Part shown: piece by piece, positions 1 to 10,726 of the stretch
Layout of the letters: each line of letters starts with the position of its first letter
Numbering within the stretch: position 1 is the stretch's first letter
Origin: Sulfolobus sp. A20
Lineage (GTDB): Archaea; Thermoproteota; Thermoprotei_A; Sulfolobales; Sulfolobaceae
DNA length: 64,000 bases
NCBI RefSeq assembly: GCF_001719125.1
Contig: NZ_CP017006.1
Coordinates: 248,001 to 312,000, forward strand
Direction of reading: 5' to 3'
The notes under the pieces: generated by a model
What the model was told of the DNA's origin: nothing
What the model saw: the letters and a program-made list of their open reading frames with translations, nothing else
Databases searched by the model: none
Made by a program: the position numbers and the translations under genes

Positions 1-246
1 AGCCACAAAGTTATACATAATCTTAGCAATTCAATTTTTTATTACAATTAAAGATTTGAGATTTCACTAATTAAGTTAATGAGAAATTTCTCTCTACTAT
101 TTAAGTAATTCTATTCACCCTACTAAAAATTTTCGAAAAATTCAGTATACAAAAATGGAATTCTATAATTTTTCAAGATTAAGAAATATGTATTTTTTAT
201 GGTAATAATAATAAAAATTTAAACTCCTTTTTATCCCTTCTATTTT

Positions 247-372
247 GTGAGTAGGAGAGTTGAAACGAACTATAGGAACGAAATCAAGACTATTGTAAGC
301 TTTATGATTCCCCCTCTCTTACTCAGCATTATAATGGTTTTATTATTTAAGGCTATAAAGAGCTTATTCTAA
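247..372 (+). CDS. possible 41-residue single-span membrane peptide
   Basis: A short open frame starts at GTG (247-249) and ends at TAA (370-372). The product has a charged, soluble first half (MSRRVETNYRNEIK) and one hydrophobic stretch (IPPLLLSIIMVLLF) before a basic end, as expected of a small membrane peptide. An A/T-rich box near 217-224 (AATTTAAA) lies about 26 nt before the GTG, where Sulfolobales place the TATA box of leaderless genes. I recognise no family. The rest of positions 1-505 holds no other frame I can support. It could be a chance ORF. Confidence 0.35.
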   Translation: MSRRVETNYRNEIKTIVSFMIPPLLLSIIMVLLFKAIKSLF

Positions 373-574
373 AAGTATGGGATTACTGTCAATGTAAATA
401 TGAGTGAAATAGTTATTGGTTACCATGCATAAAATTCCTTAGATAAGTTTTTAACACTTGATAAAAAATATGGTTTAAGATGATGATCGATGGGCGGCAA
501 GAATTATGATGAGCCATTGTAGCACTGATAGAATATTAGTTAAGTTTTTTGTTTTGAATGTTAGATATTTAATT

Positions 575-994
575 ATGATGCTAACTAACAAGTATTCAGA
601 GATTTGGGATCTAATAGTAGGATTAACTAGAAAGGTCAATAAAGAGGCAGATAAAGCTCTAGAAGAGCTAGGTTTATCTTATTTTGAATACAAGGTTATG
701 TGCGCACTAGAGGAAGAAGGTAAGGTTCCTATGAGTAGAGTCGCTGAGAAATACATGCTAACTAAAGCAGGACTTACTAGTATTATAGATAGACTTGAGG
801 AGAAGAATTACGTAACTAGGATAAGAAGTGAGGAAGACCGAAGAGTTATATATGTGGAGCTTACTGATAAGGGACGAGAGAAATTAGCACAAAGCAGAAA
901 AATCTTTGGTGAAGTTATAGAAAGATTTATGAAAAAATTGGATAATAATGAGCTAGATAACTTAGAGAAAATACTTACTAAATTAATTGGGTAA
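575..994 (+). CDS. MarR-family transcriptional regulator
   Basis: A 139-residue winged-helix DNA-binding protein of the MarR family, expected to act as a dimer on promoter palindromes. The fold is visible: an N-terminal dimerisation helix, recognition-helix region MLTKAGLTSIIDRLEEKNY, then the wing with the typical RSEEDRRVIYVELTDKG signature and a C-terminal helix. The frame is open from 506, but the first 23 residues are not MarR-like. ATG 575 (or 578) gives the usual family length. A TATA-like TTTAAG near 474-480 would instead suit a start at 506, so the start is uncertain. Its ligand and targets are unknown. The Amt gene converges 22 nt downstream. Confidence 0.83.
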   Translation: MMLTNKYSEIWDLIVGLTRKVNKEADKALEELGLSYFEYKVMCALEEEGKVPMSRVAEKYMLTKAGLTSIIDRLEEKNYVTRIRSEEDRRVIYVELTDKGREKLAQSRKIFGEVIERFMKKLDNNELDNLEKILTKLIG

Positions 995-1016
995 CAAGAA
1001 TTAAAAATTTTTATTA

Positions 1017-2618
1017 TTAATCTTTTCCTTTTTCCTTTGTTTCTTCATCCATAGCCTTAGCTTCTTCAACAGCCTCTTTAGGCTTAACGCTTTCAGGGAT
1101 TGCTGCTAATAACTCAGAATACGCAACTTCTCCATGTACTGCATAATCACCAATTGCCAATACTTGAGGTGGAGATTGCAAAGGAATAAATAGTCCAATT
1201 AATTTTAGCAAGCCAAAAGTTATTGCAAAATCATATACAAATACTATGACCGCAGCTAAAGCTTGAATACCTAATTGATACCAATTACCGTATAATGCTC
1301 CTCTTAATCCAGGGGCAATAAACTGAGTTACAGCAGGATTTGCAAAAACTCCGGTTAGCAAACCACCTACAATTCCAGCTATTCCATGAGTAGAAAAGAC
1401 ACCTAAGGTATCGTCCACCTTTAATTTTGGCTCTAACCAATATAAGGCCATCCATGGTATACTACCAGAAGCTATACCGATTAACATTGCCTCCCAACCA
1501 TTAACGTAACCAGCAGCTGGTGTAATTGCTACTAGACCAGTTATAGCACCACTTGTGGCACCTACAAGAGTAGGCTTTCCGAAAAACTTCATATCCATTA
1601 GCATCCAAACTACTGCACTTACTGCAGTAGCAATATTGGTATTAAGCACAGCAATGGCAGCATCAATGGTCGCACCACCTGGATCGCCTCCATTAAATCC
1701 GTCCCAACCTAACCATATAAGCCCCGCACCTGCTAATATTAATGGAAGACTATGTGCTTCTAATTTTCTTTCTGAAGCTAGTCTAGGACCTATGGCTAAT
1801 GCTGCTGCTAATGCACCCACACCCGCATCTACGTGTATCACGTAACCTCCAGAGAAATCTACAGCCCCTAATTGGTTTAACCAACCACCCGCAAATAACC
1901 AATACGCTACTGGACTATAAACTAATAAGGACCAGAAAGGAACGAAAACCATCCAGGCTTTAAAGTTCATCCTCTCCAATACTCCACCTGCTAACAATAC
2001 CGGTGTTATGGCCGCAAATACGAACTGGAAGAATATGTATGTAGAAGTAGGTATGTCCAGTGGTGTACCACTTGGACCGTAAATAGTTTGGGAGGCTTCA
2101 TATAATCCTTTCCAAGCTGGTAATGGATAACCAAAAATACCGTAGCCATTTATACTTAATAGAGCTGGATGACCAAAACCAAAGTTGTATCCCGCTATAA
2201 TCCAAACTACTAATACTATTGCAAAAGCATAAAACACCATTAGGGCAGAATTTACCGCATATTTCTTTTTAGATAAACCAGCGTAGTATAGTGCAACACC
2301 GGGAACACTTTGTAATCCTACAAATGTAGCAGCAGTAAGCATCCACGCATTACTTCCAGTATCGAGCCAAGATGGAACAGATGCAGGGGGGTAATCTGCA
2401 GTTCTATTTAGTATAGACTGAACTGTCTGATTTAATTGTTGTATCTCTGTAGTAGTATTTGTAGAAGTGGAGGAATGACTTATTAATGTAAAAACTAAAA
2501 TACTGATTAAAGGTATTATTACGAAATATTTTACTCTTTTATCTACCATTCTTCTCGGAGATAATGAGGTAGGAAATCGTTTTAAATATTTCTCATAATA
2601 TGCATTAAAAGTAGCCAT
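1017..2618 (-). CDS. amt: Amt-family ammonium transporter
   Basis: A 533-residue polytopic membrane protein of the Amt/MEP/Rh family that takes up ammonium. An N-terminal hydrophobic segment (residues about 30-48) is followed by a Ser/Thr-rich linker and then the 11-helix Amt core. The core shows the family landmarks: [30 protein letters not shown] with the first pore His, [10 protein letters not shown], and [14 protein letters not shown] with the second pore His. The C-terminal tail is charged ([15 protein letters not shown]). No glnB/glnK gene is adjacent. A TATA-like AATATTTT about 25 nt upstream of ATG 2618 suggests a leaderless transcript, and a palindrome lies just beyond it. ATG at residue 24 is an alternative start. 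Confidence 0.95.
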   Translation of the reverse strand: MATFNAYYEKYLKRFPTSLSPRRMVDKRVKYFVIIPLISILVFTLISHSSTSTNTTTEIQQLNQTVQSILNRTADYPPASVPSWLDTGSNAWMLTAATFVGLQSVPGVALYYAGLSKKKYAVNSALMVFYAFAIVLVVWIIAGYNFGFGHPALLSINGYGIFGYPLPAWKGLYEASQTIYGPSGTPLDIPTSTYIFFQFVFAAITPVLLAGGVLERMNFKAWMVFVPFWSLLVYSPVAYWLFAGGWLNQLGAVDFSGGYVIHVDAGVGALAAALAIGPRLASERKLEAHSLPLILAGAGLIWLGWDGFNGGDPGGATIDAAIAVLNTNIATAVSAVVWMLMDMKFFGKPTLVGATSGAITGLVAITPAAGYVNGWEAMLIGIASGSIPWMALYWLEPKLKVDDTLGVFSTHGIAGIVGGLLTGVFANPAVTQFIAPGLRGALYGNWYQLGIQALAAVIVFVYDFAITFGLLKLIGLFIPLQSPPQVLAIGDYAVHGEVAYSELLAAIPESVKPKEAVEEAKAMDEETKEKGKD

Positions 2619-2651
2619 CTATATAGATCTGTTTTTAAAATATTTTTATTG

Positions 2652-2667
2652 ACATTTCCTGAAATGT
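2652..2667. promoter_or_regulatory. palindrome upstream of amt, candidate operator
   Basis: Arms ACATTTC and GAAATGT are perfectly complementary with a 2-bp spacer. The site lies 33-49 nt before the amt start, immediately upstream of its TATA-like sequence. That is where an archaeal activator or repressor would contact the basal promoter. Nitrogen control is an inference from the neighbouring gene only. Confidence 0.3.
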
Positions 2668-2994
2668 AGTTCTTGTTTTTAAAATCTTTTCATTTTACTT
2701 CCTTAGAAATGTTAATCTTACTTAAAAATTTCTACTTCAGTAAATATCTATATTAATTTATTCACTATATCTTTAATAACTATATTAATTAAACAAGCCA
2801 TATCTTCTCTAATCTCTGATAAATTTATGTGAAACTCTGTAGGTATTTAGAATCTTGACTAAGAAGATTTTTCTCAGATAAATTTAGCATAAAATTAAAA
2901 AACAGTAAACTCAAATTATCTTTAACATTTCTTATACTTAGCCGAAGAGAATAATTGAATATCAAATAAGGCTCACTAGCCATGTAAAGTAAGC
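2668..2994. other. A/T-rich spacer
   Basis: This spacer between the amt promoter and the tRNA-Ile promoter is very A/T-rich. I see no open frame, repeat or structured RNA in it. Confidence 0.5.
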
Positions 2995-3002
2995 TTTAAA
3001 TT
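2995..3002 (+). promoter_or_regulatory. TATA box of tRNA-Ile
   Basis: TTTAAATT is centred about 28 nt upstream of the first base of the tRNA, the standard archaeal TATA position. Confidence 0.6.
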
Positions 3003-3025
3003 ATGAGAAAAGAATAATCAAAGGA

Positions 3026-3112
<87 letters not shown>

Positions 3113-3239
3113 TGTTGACCACTTTTATCTAAAACCTTATTTAAGTTAAAGATATTTAATGGTCGTATAAACTCCTCTTTAACGTGAAAACAACATATAA
3201 AGTAGTTTTCTCGAAGTTATGCTGAGCAAACCTTTTAAC

Positions 3240-5231
3240 TTATTTATTAAGGTAAGTTATAGTAAAATTTTGATTAATAATACGGATAAAAATTGGTATT
3301 CCGTCAAATTCATAGTATTTGTGAAATACAATATCCTCTCTCAAGGTAGGAACAGGGATAAAAGCAGGAAAGTTATTGATTTTTAATAAATTATAGTCAT
3401 TTGATGAAATGTTGTTATAGAACCAACTTGTAATCTCTAATGATCCGATGTTATAAAGTAAATATGAGGTATTAGTGTAGTTTAAAACGAAGTAAGGTAA
3501 AATAGTTTTATTTCCAAGATAATATGGAGGAATGTTAAATCCAGTAAATAATCCGTATTCCCAAGAATACCATTTATTAACCAGATAATATGACCCATTA
3601 TAAATACTATACCAGATATTCCATGACACTATAAACACCAGTTGCATAAAAGCTTGGTATTCACTACCCTCCTTAGAAATTAAGGCAGTGGTATAGTTTA
3701 AGGCTGTACTATTACTAACCATTTGCATAGATATTTCGGACGATAATAGTAATAATTCCCAATTTGAGTACCTTTCATCTGTGATATTCGTTGTAAAGTT
3801 ATAAATTATTGAGTTCAATAACCTATTTAATCCATAATAATATCCTATACACTGTAAATATTTGTTAGCATAATTATTTTTATAAATATAATTAGATGGT
3901 ACATGATTAAAAACCCAATTAGGTGGAGATTTTAAAATGTGATCTTGTATCGTGAAATTTAGTAAACACTCTATATCTATTACATTGCCCTCGGTTCTCA
4001 TAATATAATAAGACGATGGAACTATCATTATATAACCTGGATCCCACTGCCTAACCAATTTATTTTCTCCAATATTTATAATATCCTTAGTAGCAACACT
4101 GACGTTTATATCGTAAGGAGAATAACTCCACATGGAGAACTGTACATCCCTTGAAAAATTTCTGGCATTCGTAGAGTAAATTATTGAATTATTCGAAATG
4201 ATAAAGGTTGTAGGCGAAGTGCCATTGAATACAGAAATATTGATAGGGAGGGAAATATCATAGTCGTAAAAAGTATATTTATAATATGTAATCTGCACAT
4301 TTGGTGGAAAGGTAGGGGAAAAGATAGTAGTATTTCCACGATGTGCTATATTTTCACCAGCACTCAAATTAATTATTATGGGGAGATACAATACCCTTCC
4401 ATGAAATGGATATTTAATGTTGACTGTTATACTACTAGGTGATACACCATTCACTGTCACACAAATGATATAAGCTGTATATCCTTGATAATAGAATTGT
4501 CCATTAACTTCAACGAAAGCTAATACATTAAATATTGCAGAATAACACCATTCTATAGCTCTTGGTGGTTGAGTAAAGAACCACTCAACAGATGAAAGCC
4601 AAGCTATGGCGAAGCTCTGAACATAGGTTAGGTTAGAAACGTTATACTCAAACGAATAGTTTAATTGATCATTAGGAGGGTAGGTAACTATAAACGGACT
4701 TGCATAAACATCAGATATGTTCAAGTATATCTCACTAACGTTAGGCTGTCCACTGTAGTTATCATAATAATACGGTGTAAGATAATACACTGAAAAATTC
4801 TTTCCAATAGTATAATTAGAAAAGAAGCCGGCAAGATTTGCTATAGTCCAGTAAGCAGACGGCGATATTAAACTGGCATTCAAGGAAAGTAAGTGTAAGA
4901 TCTCATCCTCAATAGGCTTACCTGAAGAGTTATAAATAAAGATGTAATAAGGGTTACTAGATGTTAAGGAACTTTCATTAATCGAAACTGGAAAATCTTT
5001 AGCATAAACTAAAGGATCAAATTTGTAAATAGGACCTGACGAGAGAGAAATATAAACTGGAAGAGGAAAGTCAGTAAAAGGTGAATAAATAAGGAAATAT
5101 ATCATGAGAATGTCAATAAGAATTATTGTAATGCCGAATAGAACGCCGTTTCTGATCATCGTCCCCAACTTATAACTATCATTAAAAATAGTTCTCTCTT
5201 CAACAAAAGTATTTATAATCACATAAGGCAT
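3240..5231 (-). CDS. large sequon-rich membrane-anchored surface protein, unknown function
   Basis: I do not recognise a family for this 663-residue protein. A hydrophobic helix near residues 26-50 (GVLFGITIILIDILMIYFLI) would anchor it with the bulk outside the cell. The remainder is rich in Tyr, Ser and Asn and carries a very high number of N-X-S/T sequons, typical of Sulfolobales exoproteins. No second strong membrane segment is visible. It lies back to back with aglB, the enzyme that would glycosylate it; this is context, not evidence of a shared role. ATG 5231 is the longest start; ATG 5159, just before the membrane helix, is a real alternative. Confidence 0.7.
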   Translation of the reverse strand: MPYVIINTFVEERTIFNDSYKLGTMIRNGVLFGITIILIDILMIYFLIYSPFTDFPLPVYISLSSGPIYKFDPLVYAKDFPVSINESSLTSSNPYYIFIYNSSGKPIEDEILHLLSLNASLISPSAYWTIANLAGFFSNYTIGKNFSVYYLTPYYYDNYSGQPNVSEIYLNISDVYASPFIVTYPPNDQLNYSFEYNVSNLTYVQSFAIAWLSSVEWFFTQPPRAIEWCYSAIFNVLAFVEVNGQFYYQGYTAYIICVTVNGVSPSSITVNIKYPFHGRVLYLPIIINLSAGENIAHRGNTTIFSPTFPPNVQITYYKYTFYDYDISLPINISVFNGTSPTTFIISNNSIIYSTNARNFSRDVQFSMWSYSPYDINVSVATKDIINIGENKLVRQWDPGYIMIVPSSYYIMRTEGNVIDIECLLNFTIQDHILKSPPNWVFNHVPSNYIYKNNYANKYLQCIGYYYGLNRLLNSIIYNFTTNITDERYSNWELLLLSSEISMQMVSNSTALNYTTALISKEGSEYQAFMQLVFIVSWNIWYSIYNGSYYLVNKWYSWEYGLFTGFNIPPYYLGNKTILPYFVLNYTNTSYLLYNIGSLEITSWFYNNISSNDYNLLKINNFPAFIPVPTLREDIVFHKYYEFDGIPIFIRIINQNFTITYLNK

Positions 5232-5333
5232 AAATTAAGTCATGCTTGTCTAGGACGTTGAGAAATTAGGTATCAGTAACAGACTCTAAGCTTTATACAT
5301 AAAAAACGTCGATATAAAACTATACTTCACTTT

Positions 5334-5361
5334 CTGACTTCCTCTCGCCATAAATGGCGAG
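5334..5361 (-). mobile_element. solo IS200/IS605-like right-end motif
   Basis: On the minus strand a perfect 7-bp hairpin (CTCGCCA/TGGCGAG, 4-nt loop, 5344-5361) is followed directly by AGGAAGTCAG (5343-5334). The same arrangement of hairpin plus AGGARGTCAG recurs at 26.6, 39.7 and 63.3 kb and resembles the right ends of archaeal tnpB-carrying elements. No transposase frame remains here. The other parts of 5232-5505 hold only the aglB upstream region. Confidence 0.45.
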
Positions 5362-5505
5362 GCTATCATCACTTTGCAACACATAGATAGTCTGAAAAAG
5401 GCAATTTAGGTAGAATTTAAAAACTAAAGGTTTAATAAAAACAATGTAGATATATCCAAATACTTTATTTTATGAATGCTTTAACTAATAATCTTTGCTA
5501 TTAAC

Positions 5506-7860
5506 ATGATAGTGATTTGGAATAAGCTTAATAATATTATAAGTGTATTACTCTTCTCAGTTATGCAATCAGCTAAACAAGTGAGAAGATACCTACCTAA
5601 AACTACGATTATCGATTTACCTCTAATTCTAGGACTATCATTAATATCAATCTTAATTAGAGTACTAAGTGCTAACTGGCCATTAGCGGTTAATGAATTT
5701 GACCCATGGTATCTATTTTATAATGCTTTACTAATAGCACAAGCACATGGCAACTGGTATGCAGTACCTCCAGACGTGTTAGGATGGTGGCCTTGGGGAT
5801 ATTTTATTGAATTAGGGAATACTATTGGGTTACCTTTCCTTGTAGCCTTAGCTTCCTTACCATTTTATCCAGCTTATGGTGTTAATGCCGTCTATACTGT
5901 TGCAATATTTTCTGATGTTTTGTTAGCTGGATTGGGAGTTGTAGCGTCTTTCTTGGCCGTAGAATCCCTTACTAATAGCAGATTAGCGGGATATATGGCA
6001 GGGGCTATAATAGCAGTGTCTCCTGCATTAACCTATAAGAATTTGTTAGGGGGTCTACCAAAGACATCGTGGGGAGCTGTATTTATACTATTTACAATAT
6101 TTCTGTTTAACCAGGGTCTAAAGAAGAAGAATATTTGGTACGGAATTCCAGCAGGTGTATTACTATTCTTGGCCGAGATATCTTGGGGAGGATATACTTA
6201 TATTGACCTTAGTTTATTGGTAGCCGCATTTCTCTTAATTTTGTTAAATAGAAATGACGATATTACCGCAAACCTATATACAGTAACAGTAGCGGTTACA
6301 GCGTTTTTAACATCATTAGCCCCCAACAATATAGGGTTCATGTCAGGGTTAGCTCATGGTTTATCAATGCTCTTAATATCAGTAATGCTTTACTTAGACC
6401 TCTATCTAAGTAAGGTATTGCCAAAAGATATAGTGGAGTCAAGAAACATAATCGTAATAGCCGTTTTAGCCTTAATCTTTGTATTAGGAATAGCCGGCTT
6501 AGTATTAGTCAGACCTTCAGCTCTGCCGATACCGCCTAGATATTACGCTATTATAAATCCATTTTACCAAGTCACTGTGCCTATAGATAAAACGGTAGCA
6601 GAATATATACCACAACCAATAACGGCTATGATAGAAGATTTTGGCATAGCTCTATTTATGTCAATTATAGGAATGTATTATTTGATTAGAAAAAGTAACT
6701 TAATGGGACTATGGCTACTAATTTTAGGTGTCGCAAGTATATTTGGAACTTCTGAACAGCCATACTTATTTAACTATACTGCATATGTAGTAGCTGCATT
6801 AGGTGGACTAGGAATATATTATGTAGTTGATGGCTTGCTAAAGGGGATCAAAAACGGAAATGGTGGAAAAATATTAGCAATAACTATTTTAGCAATAGTA
6901 GGTATCTCATTAGTTGCTGATGCAGGATTTGCAACCCTAGCTAGTAATGAGCCCCCTGCAATTACAAACGCAGCCACAAGCTTTTTGACGACCAACTACT
7001 CTTGGGTTAGCGCGGTAAATTGGATAAGAACACATTCTCCACAAAACGCTTATATTTTAAGCTGGTGGGATTACGGTTATTGGCTAGAAGTACTAACTAA
7101 TAAGAGTGTAATAGATGAAAATAATACGCTAAATGGCACTCAAATCAGGTTAATGGCTGAGATGTTCTTAAACAACGAAACGTTTGCAGCGACTGTTTTA
7201 GAAAAGGACTTTCACATCTACCCATATGGCAGTCCAAATTATACAATCCCAACTTATATAGTAGCTTACGACGCAGTAACATCTGTAATATCGGGAGGTC
7301 AATTACAGTGGTATATAGGCTATCCACCAGATCTTCCAGGACCATTCTTAGGATATACGACTAGTCTCGGAGATATAGGTAAGGCTATGGGAGCTATGAC
7401 CACTATAGCTGGTTACCCGCTAAATGAATACGTGAACCTAACCGAAATAAATGACAGTATAACCCAAATAATAAACACATATGCCTCAACAGATCCAACA
7501 TTTGCTCAAGAGTTAGCAAATCAAATATCTCAAGCTGAACCATTTGCTTGGACACCTAAGGCTTATAACTCATTAATAGTACAAATGTTCACTGAAGCGT
7601 TATATCAAACTGGCTATGGAATACCCATAGCACCATTTACAACCCAAATAGTTCCGACTTCAAGCAGCGGCTATGCTATAACTGGGGAACCATTACCTCA
7701 TGTACAATTACTTTATTTCCAACCTGCTTATATTGCATTATTCCCGGTGACTAATGGTGGTTCAGGAAGTGTATTTTACACAGTTTACATAATGGTAGTA
7801 GTATATCAATTCGTACAACCTGGAGTAATATTAAAGCCTACAGTAGTTATTAACAGTTAA
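5506..7860 (+). CDS. aglB: oligosaccharyltransferase AglB (STT3 family)
   Basis: The catalytic subunit of archaeal N-glycosylation: it moves a lipid-linked oligosaccharide onto Asn of N-X-S/T sequons outside the membrane. The N-terminal half is a multi-span membrane domain with the first acidic metal/catalytic motif in [13 protein letters not shown] soluble domain follows with the hallmark WWDYG at residues 520-524. Length (784) suits crenarchaeal AglB. ATG 5506 is the longest start. ATG 5563, preceded at about 26 nt by ATATTATAAG, may be the true leaderless start. The 3' end overlaps convergent nop10 by 11 bp, and a run of seven T lies just downstream. Confidence 0.96.
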   Translation: MIVIWNKLNNIISVLLFSVMQSAKQVRRYLPKTTIIDLPLILGLSLISILIRVLSANWPLAVNEFDPWYLFYNALLIAQAHGNWYAVPPDVLGWWPWGYFIELGNTIGLPFLVALASLPFYPAYGVNAVYTVAIFSDVLLAGLGVVASFLAVESLTNSRLAGYMAGAIIAVSPALTYKNLLGGLPKTSWGAVFILFTIFLFNQGLKKKNIWYGIPAGVLLFLAEISWGGYTYIDLSLLVAAFLLILLNRNDDITANLYTVTVAVTAFLTSLAPNNIGFMSGLAHGLSMLLISVMLYLDLYLSKVLPKDIVESRNIIVIAVLALIFVLGIAGLVLVRPSALPIPPRYYAIINPFYQVTVPIDKTVAEYIPQPITAMIEDFGIALFMSIIGMYYLIRKSNLMGLWLLILGVASIFGTSEQPYLFNYTAYVVAALGGLGIYYVVDGLLKGIKNGNGGKILAITILAIVGISLVADAGFATLASNEPPAITNAATSFLTTNYSWVSAVNWIRTHSPQNAYILSWWDYGYWLEVLTNKSVIDENNTLNGTQIRLMAEMFLNNETFAATVLEKDFHIYPYGSPNYTIPTYIVAYDAVTSVISGGQLQWYIGYPPDLPGPFLGYTTSLGDIGKAMGAMTTIAGYPLNEYVNLTEINDSITQIINTYASTDPTFAQELANQISQAEPFAWTPKAYNSLIVQMFTEALYQTGYGIPIAPFTTQIVPTSSSGYAITGEPLPHVQLLYFQPAYIALFPVTNGGSGSVFYTVYIMVVVYQFVQPGVILKPTVVINS

Positions 7861-8020
7861 GTTTAATTCCTTTTTTTAGTTCTATCCTATATTTTACATA
7901 TTTATCTTGGGGAGAAAATCTTGGAGGGTGAGGAAAAATTGTTTTAGAACCACAAATCGGGCAATTCTCTTTTAAAGTATATATGTTATCTTTCTCACAT
8001 TTTCTCATTTTCCACTTCAT
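7850..8020 (-). CDS. nop10: H/ACA RNP protein Nop10
   Basis: A 56-residue protein that structures the Cbf5 catalytic site in H/ACA RNPs for RNA-guided pseudouridylation. The sequence opens [10 protein letters not shown], has the second zinc pair in NCPICGSKT, and continues with the linker [15 protein letters not shown], all diagnostic of Nop10. Its ATG overlaps the aIF2-alpha stop (ATGA), so the two are translationally coupled. The same aIF2-alpha/nop10 pairing is common in archaea. The 3' end overlaps the 3' end of aglB by 11 bp. Confidence 0.93.
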   Translation of the reverse strand: MKWKMRKCEKDNIYTLKENCPICGSKTIFPHPPRFSPQDKYVKYRIELKKGIKLNC

Positions 8021-8823
8021 TTCTTAATCACGCTTATCTCAACTTTTTCCTCTTTGCCTATTTTAATCAAGTTAGATATAAGCTCATTTAGAGCTTGACT
8101 TGACTCTTTAGGATCAGTACCTATCACATCCACTCTATACCTAGGAGCTCCTATAGTATAGATTTTTATACTTAATATATTATTATAATTACTATCCCCC
8201 TTAATTGTTTCTAGAGCTTTTGTTATCACCTCTTTAATTCTGTTAACTCCTAACGAATCAAGTGTTCTAACCGTTATAACTTCGGAAACTTTTACTCTCT
8301 TTTCTTCAACATGCTTTGACGCCTCTTCTAATAATGGCTTAATCCACATCTCTTGAACTCCAGCTTCAATGAGAACTTTTTCTCCCTCTTTTACAGCCTT
8401 ATCTATAGCTAACATGGGATCTCCGTATTTGGAAGCTAACTTCCAAGCAACTTGTTCCCATGCCTCCTTTTCATTAACTTTTAGTTTTTGTGATACTATT
8501 TCTAATATTTTATCTAGCCTCTGAATTCTTTTCCACTGTATCATTTTCTTCTTTCTTTCGTCATCATTAACTTTTTTCAATGACACGTCTACAGTGTTTT
8601 TCCTTCTATCAACTCTTATTACCTTTACTACTACTTTCATATTCTCCTTGAGTACATCATTTATGTTCTTTACCCACTTACTACTAACTTCACTCCAAGG
8701 CAAATAGGCTTGCATATTTCCATATTCGTCCAAAGACAAATAACTACCGTAATCAAAAACCTGCTTAACTGTACCTATTACAATTTCTCCTTCCGATGGG
8801 AGTTTATTCCTGTTATAAATCAT
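8017..8823 (-). CDS. eif2a: translation initiation factor aIF2 alpha subunit
   Basis: The 268-residue alpha subunit of aIF2, which with the gamma and beta subunits delivers Met-tRNAi to the ribosome. Residues about 12-85 form an S1 OB-fold ([21 protein letters not shown]). A helical middle domain and a C-terminal alpha-beta domain that contacts the gamma subunit follow. There is no phosphorylatable Ser of the eukaryotic type in the S1 loop. It lies 5 bp after rps27e and overlaps nop10, within the L44e-S27e-aIF2a-Nop10 cluster. Confidence 0.96.
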   Translation of the reverse strand: MIYNRNKLPSEGEIVIGTVKQVFDYGSYLSLDEYGNMQAYLPWSEVSSKWVKNINDVLKENMKVVVKVIRVDRRKNTVDVSLKKVNDDERKKKMIQWKRIQRLDKILEIVSQKLKVNEKEAWEQVAWKLASKYGDPMLAIDKAVKEGEKVLIEAGVQEMWIKPLLEEASKHVEEKRVKVSEVITVRTLDSLGVNRIKEVITKALETIKGDSNYNNILSIKIYTIGAPRYRVDVIGTDPKESSQALNELISNLIKIGKEEKVEISVIKK

Positions 8824-8828
8824 TTCCT

Positions 8829-9026
8829 TTAACCCATTATTCTAACTACTTCTCCGGCTATTTTTGCTTTACCACCTTGTGGATAAACTAGTTGAGTTCC
8901 ACAACTCAAACATCTAACGGGAAAAGTGGCATTAGAAAATATAGTTTGCTCATTTTCACAATTTGGACATTTCACTCTTACGAACTTACTCTTAGGTTCT
9001 GGAATTAGAATCTTAAATTTTTTCAT
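8829..9026 (-). CDS. rps27e: 30S ribosomal protein S27e
   Basis: A 65-residue zinc-ribbon ribosomal protein. The ligands are visible as CPNCENEQ and CLSCGTQL, and the family motif VRVKCPNCENEQTIFS is intact. ATG 9026 is chosen over GTG 9029 because it overlaps the L44e TGA by one base (TGATG), the usual coupling. Confidence 0.95.
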   Translation of the reverse strand: MKKFKILIPEPKSKFVRVKCPNCENEQTIFSNATFPVRCLSCGTQLVYPQGGKAKIAGEVVRIMG

Positions 9027-9313
9027 CACTTAGCCACCTCTACTAATTCAAGCTTCTTAACTCTTATTCCCTCTTTTACAATCGTGTAACCACATTTACT
9101 ACACTTCAACAATAACGTTTGCTTTTTAGTAGTCTTAGCGAACCTCTTTTGCTCTGGCTTCCTCTTACTTCCATAACCTACATTTTTCCTCTCATATCTC
9201 CTCTGCCCCTCAGCTAAACTTCTTCTCTTACCGCTCTTATAAAGAGATACTGAATGCTGAGTCTGAGTCTTACATTTGGGGCAATACGTGTTGATGACCT
9301 TAGGGACTTTCAT
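9026..9313 (-). CDS. rpl44e: 50S ribosomal protein L44e
   Basis: A 95-residue basic zinc-ribbon protein of the large subunit, near the E site. [10 protein letters not shown] and CSKCGY supply the zinc ligands, and the Arg/Lys-rich central region ([14 protein letters not shown]) is typical. It starts 2 bp after the gins23 stop, so it is co-transcribed with the replication genes. Confidence 0.95.
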   Translation of the reverse strand: MKVPKVINTYCPKCKTQTQHSVSLYKSGKRRSLAEGQRRYERKNVGYGSKRKPEQKRFAKTTKKQTLLLKCSKCGYTIVKEGIRVKKLELVEVAK

Positions 9314-9315
9314 TA

Positions 9316-9765
9316 TTACCCACCATTATCTATTTTAAATGGAGTTAAATAACTTGCTATAATCAATGGTAAGGCTTCCTTTATGCTTAAGAAAACTATA
9401 TCACCCTCTTCTAGCTTATAATCATCTATCATAACGTTCTTTACAACCTTACAATATATTTTATCATTATAAACTATATACTGACCCGTAAATAAAAAAA
9501 TGTAGAATTGTTTAATTAAATTAACTACACTAATTATATCTGCATCAAAGCCCTTAGCTACCTTACCTTCAAGGACCTTAGATAATCTAACTTCAAACAA
9601 CGACTCTGCTAATTCTGACAATAATTTTAATTCCTCTTCTCTTATATCTCTGTCAACTAATATACTAGATTTCTTTATTAGTAGAATATATTTTTTGAAC
9701 TCTTCTTCGCTAATTTCTGTAATGTCCTCTTGAGATAATTCTCTTCTCAAGATTTCATCTAACAT
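9316..9765 (-). CDS. gins23: GINS complex subunit Gins23
   Basis: A 149-residue subunit of the archaeal GINS complex, which joins MCM and a Cdc45/RecJ-like protein in the replicative CMG helicase. The sequence has the acidic helical A domain followed by a small C-terminal beta domain ([20 protein letters not shown]). Identification rests partly on gene order: Gins23 next to PriS is characteristic of Sulfolobales. The start overlaps the priS stop by 11 bp. Confidence 0.88.
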   Translation of the reverse strand: MLDEILRRELSQEDITEISEEEFKKYILLIKKSSILVDRDIREEELKLLSELAESLFEVRLSKVLEGKVAKGFDADIISVVNLIKQFYIFLFTGQYIVYNDKIYCKVVKNVMIDDYKLEEGDIVFLSIKEALPLIIASYLTPFKIDNGG

Positions 9766-10726
9766 ATCCCTTCACCTCACCTAAACTTTTCAAATGTAAA
9801 TAAACTCCTACACCTGCCTCGAGCTTTATAGGAATACCTCTTTGTAACTTAATAACCCTACCCAATGCTTCTGTCTCAATATTAATATAAGGCAAAAAAA
9901 CAACAAACCCGCTGAAAGGAGATAAGCTTTCATCTAAACTGAATCTATCCAGCGATTTCAACTCTTTCACAATAAGTCCAGATTTACCATGAATGGAATT
10001 TGGAATTCTTACTAACCTCTTAGTATCTATCGTCACTTGCTCATCTATTGAGATTACCTTCTTTTCCCTGCCAGCCCATCCCGGACCCTCATCATATTCA
10101 GGCAAATCTACTCCCATCACGTATTCAGCTATTTGTCTTCTATCTTCAGAGTCTAGTAAAGCACAATCATCATAACATTCAACATGAACGTGAAAACCCC
10201 TATTACCAGAAAAATAAACTTTAGGTTTAAAGCTGAAATCGTTCTCTAGAACATTGACTAACCTTCTAGCTTCCTCCAGACCCCTGCTAATACATTCATT
10301 AGTCATTTCAACATACTCTAAAGCCTCAACGTTATCCCTCTCGCACCTATCTCCTTCAACAAGGTTACCACAAACTGGACAGAACTTAACTCTTCTTAAA
10401 TTACATAGATGATCTGCATCTATATCGAATAGCAAATCTGATCCCATCCAACCTTTTTCATCCATGTTTTTCGCACTGGGCAATTGATATCTAGCTGAGG
10501 AATAAAATAAGTGAAGAGGAACATTAACGTTTGTAATATATTCCCTTAATTCTTCAACGTTGTTAAAAGATAAATGCCTAATATAAGTGTCAATTCCGAA
10601 GGGCTGTAAAGCGAATTCCCTCAATTCTATATCATTAGGCAATTCAAGCTTAGCGTTTAAATAGTATTGCCTAAAAAGTGACTTGACTAAATTACTCTGC
10701 CCTTGGTGCAATATAGAAATCCCCAT
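9755..10726 (-). CDS. priS: DNA primase catalytic small subunit PriS
   Basis: A 323-residue catalytic subunit of the archaeal/eukaryotic primase; it makes RNA/DNA primers together with PriL (not in this window). The catalytic motif DIDADH places the metal-binding Asp at residues 101 and 103. The zinc motif [19 protein letters not shown] and the [11 protein letters not shown] motif follow. Start ATG 10726 ([10 protein letters not shown]) gives the family N-terminus; seven extra codons upstream are not family-like. It overlaps the PCNA 3' end by 35 bp. Confidence 0.96.
   Translation of the reverse strand: MGISILHQGQSNLVKSLFRQYYLNAKLELPNDIELREFALQPFGIDTYIRHLSFNNVEELREYITNVNVPLHLFYSSARYQLPSAKNMDEKGWMGSDLLFDIDADHLCNLRRVKFCPVCGNLVEGDRCERDNVEALEYVEMTNECISRGLEEARRLVNVLENDFSFKPKVYFSGNRGFHVHVECYDDCALLDSEDRRQIAEYVMGVDLPEYDEGPGWAGREKKVISIDEQVTIDTKRLVRIPNSIHGKSGLIVKELKSLDRFSLDESLSPFSGFVVFLPYINIETEALGRVIKLQRGIPIKLEAGVGVYLHLKSLGEVKGYVR

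Noticed and set aside
1555-1845. Plus-strand 96-codon frame
   Set aside because: Antisense shadow of amt.
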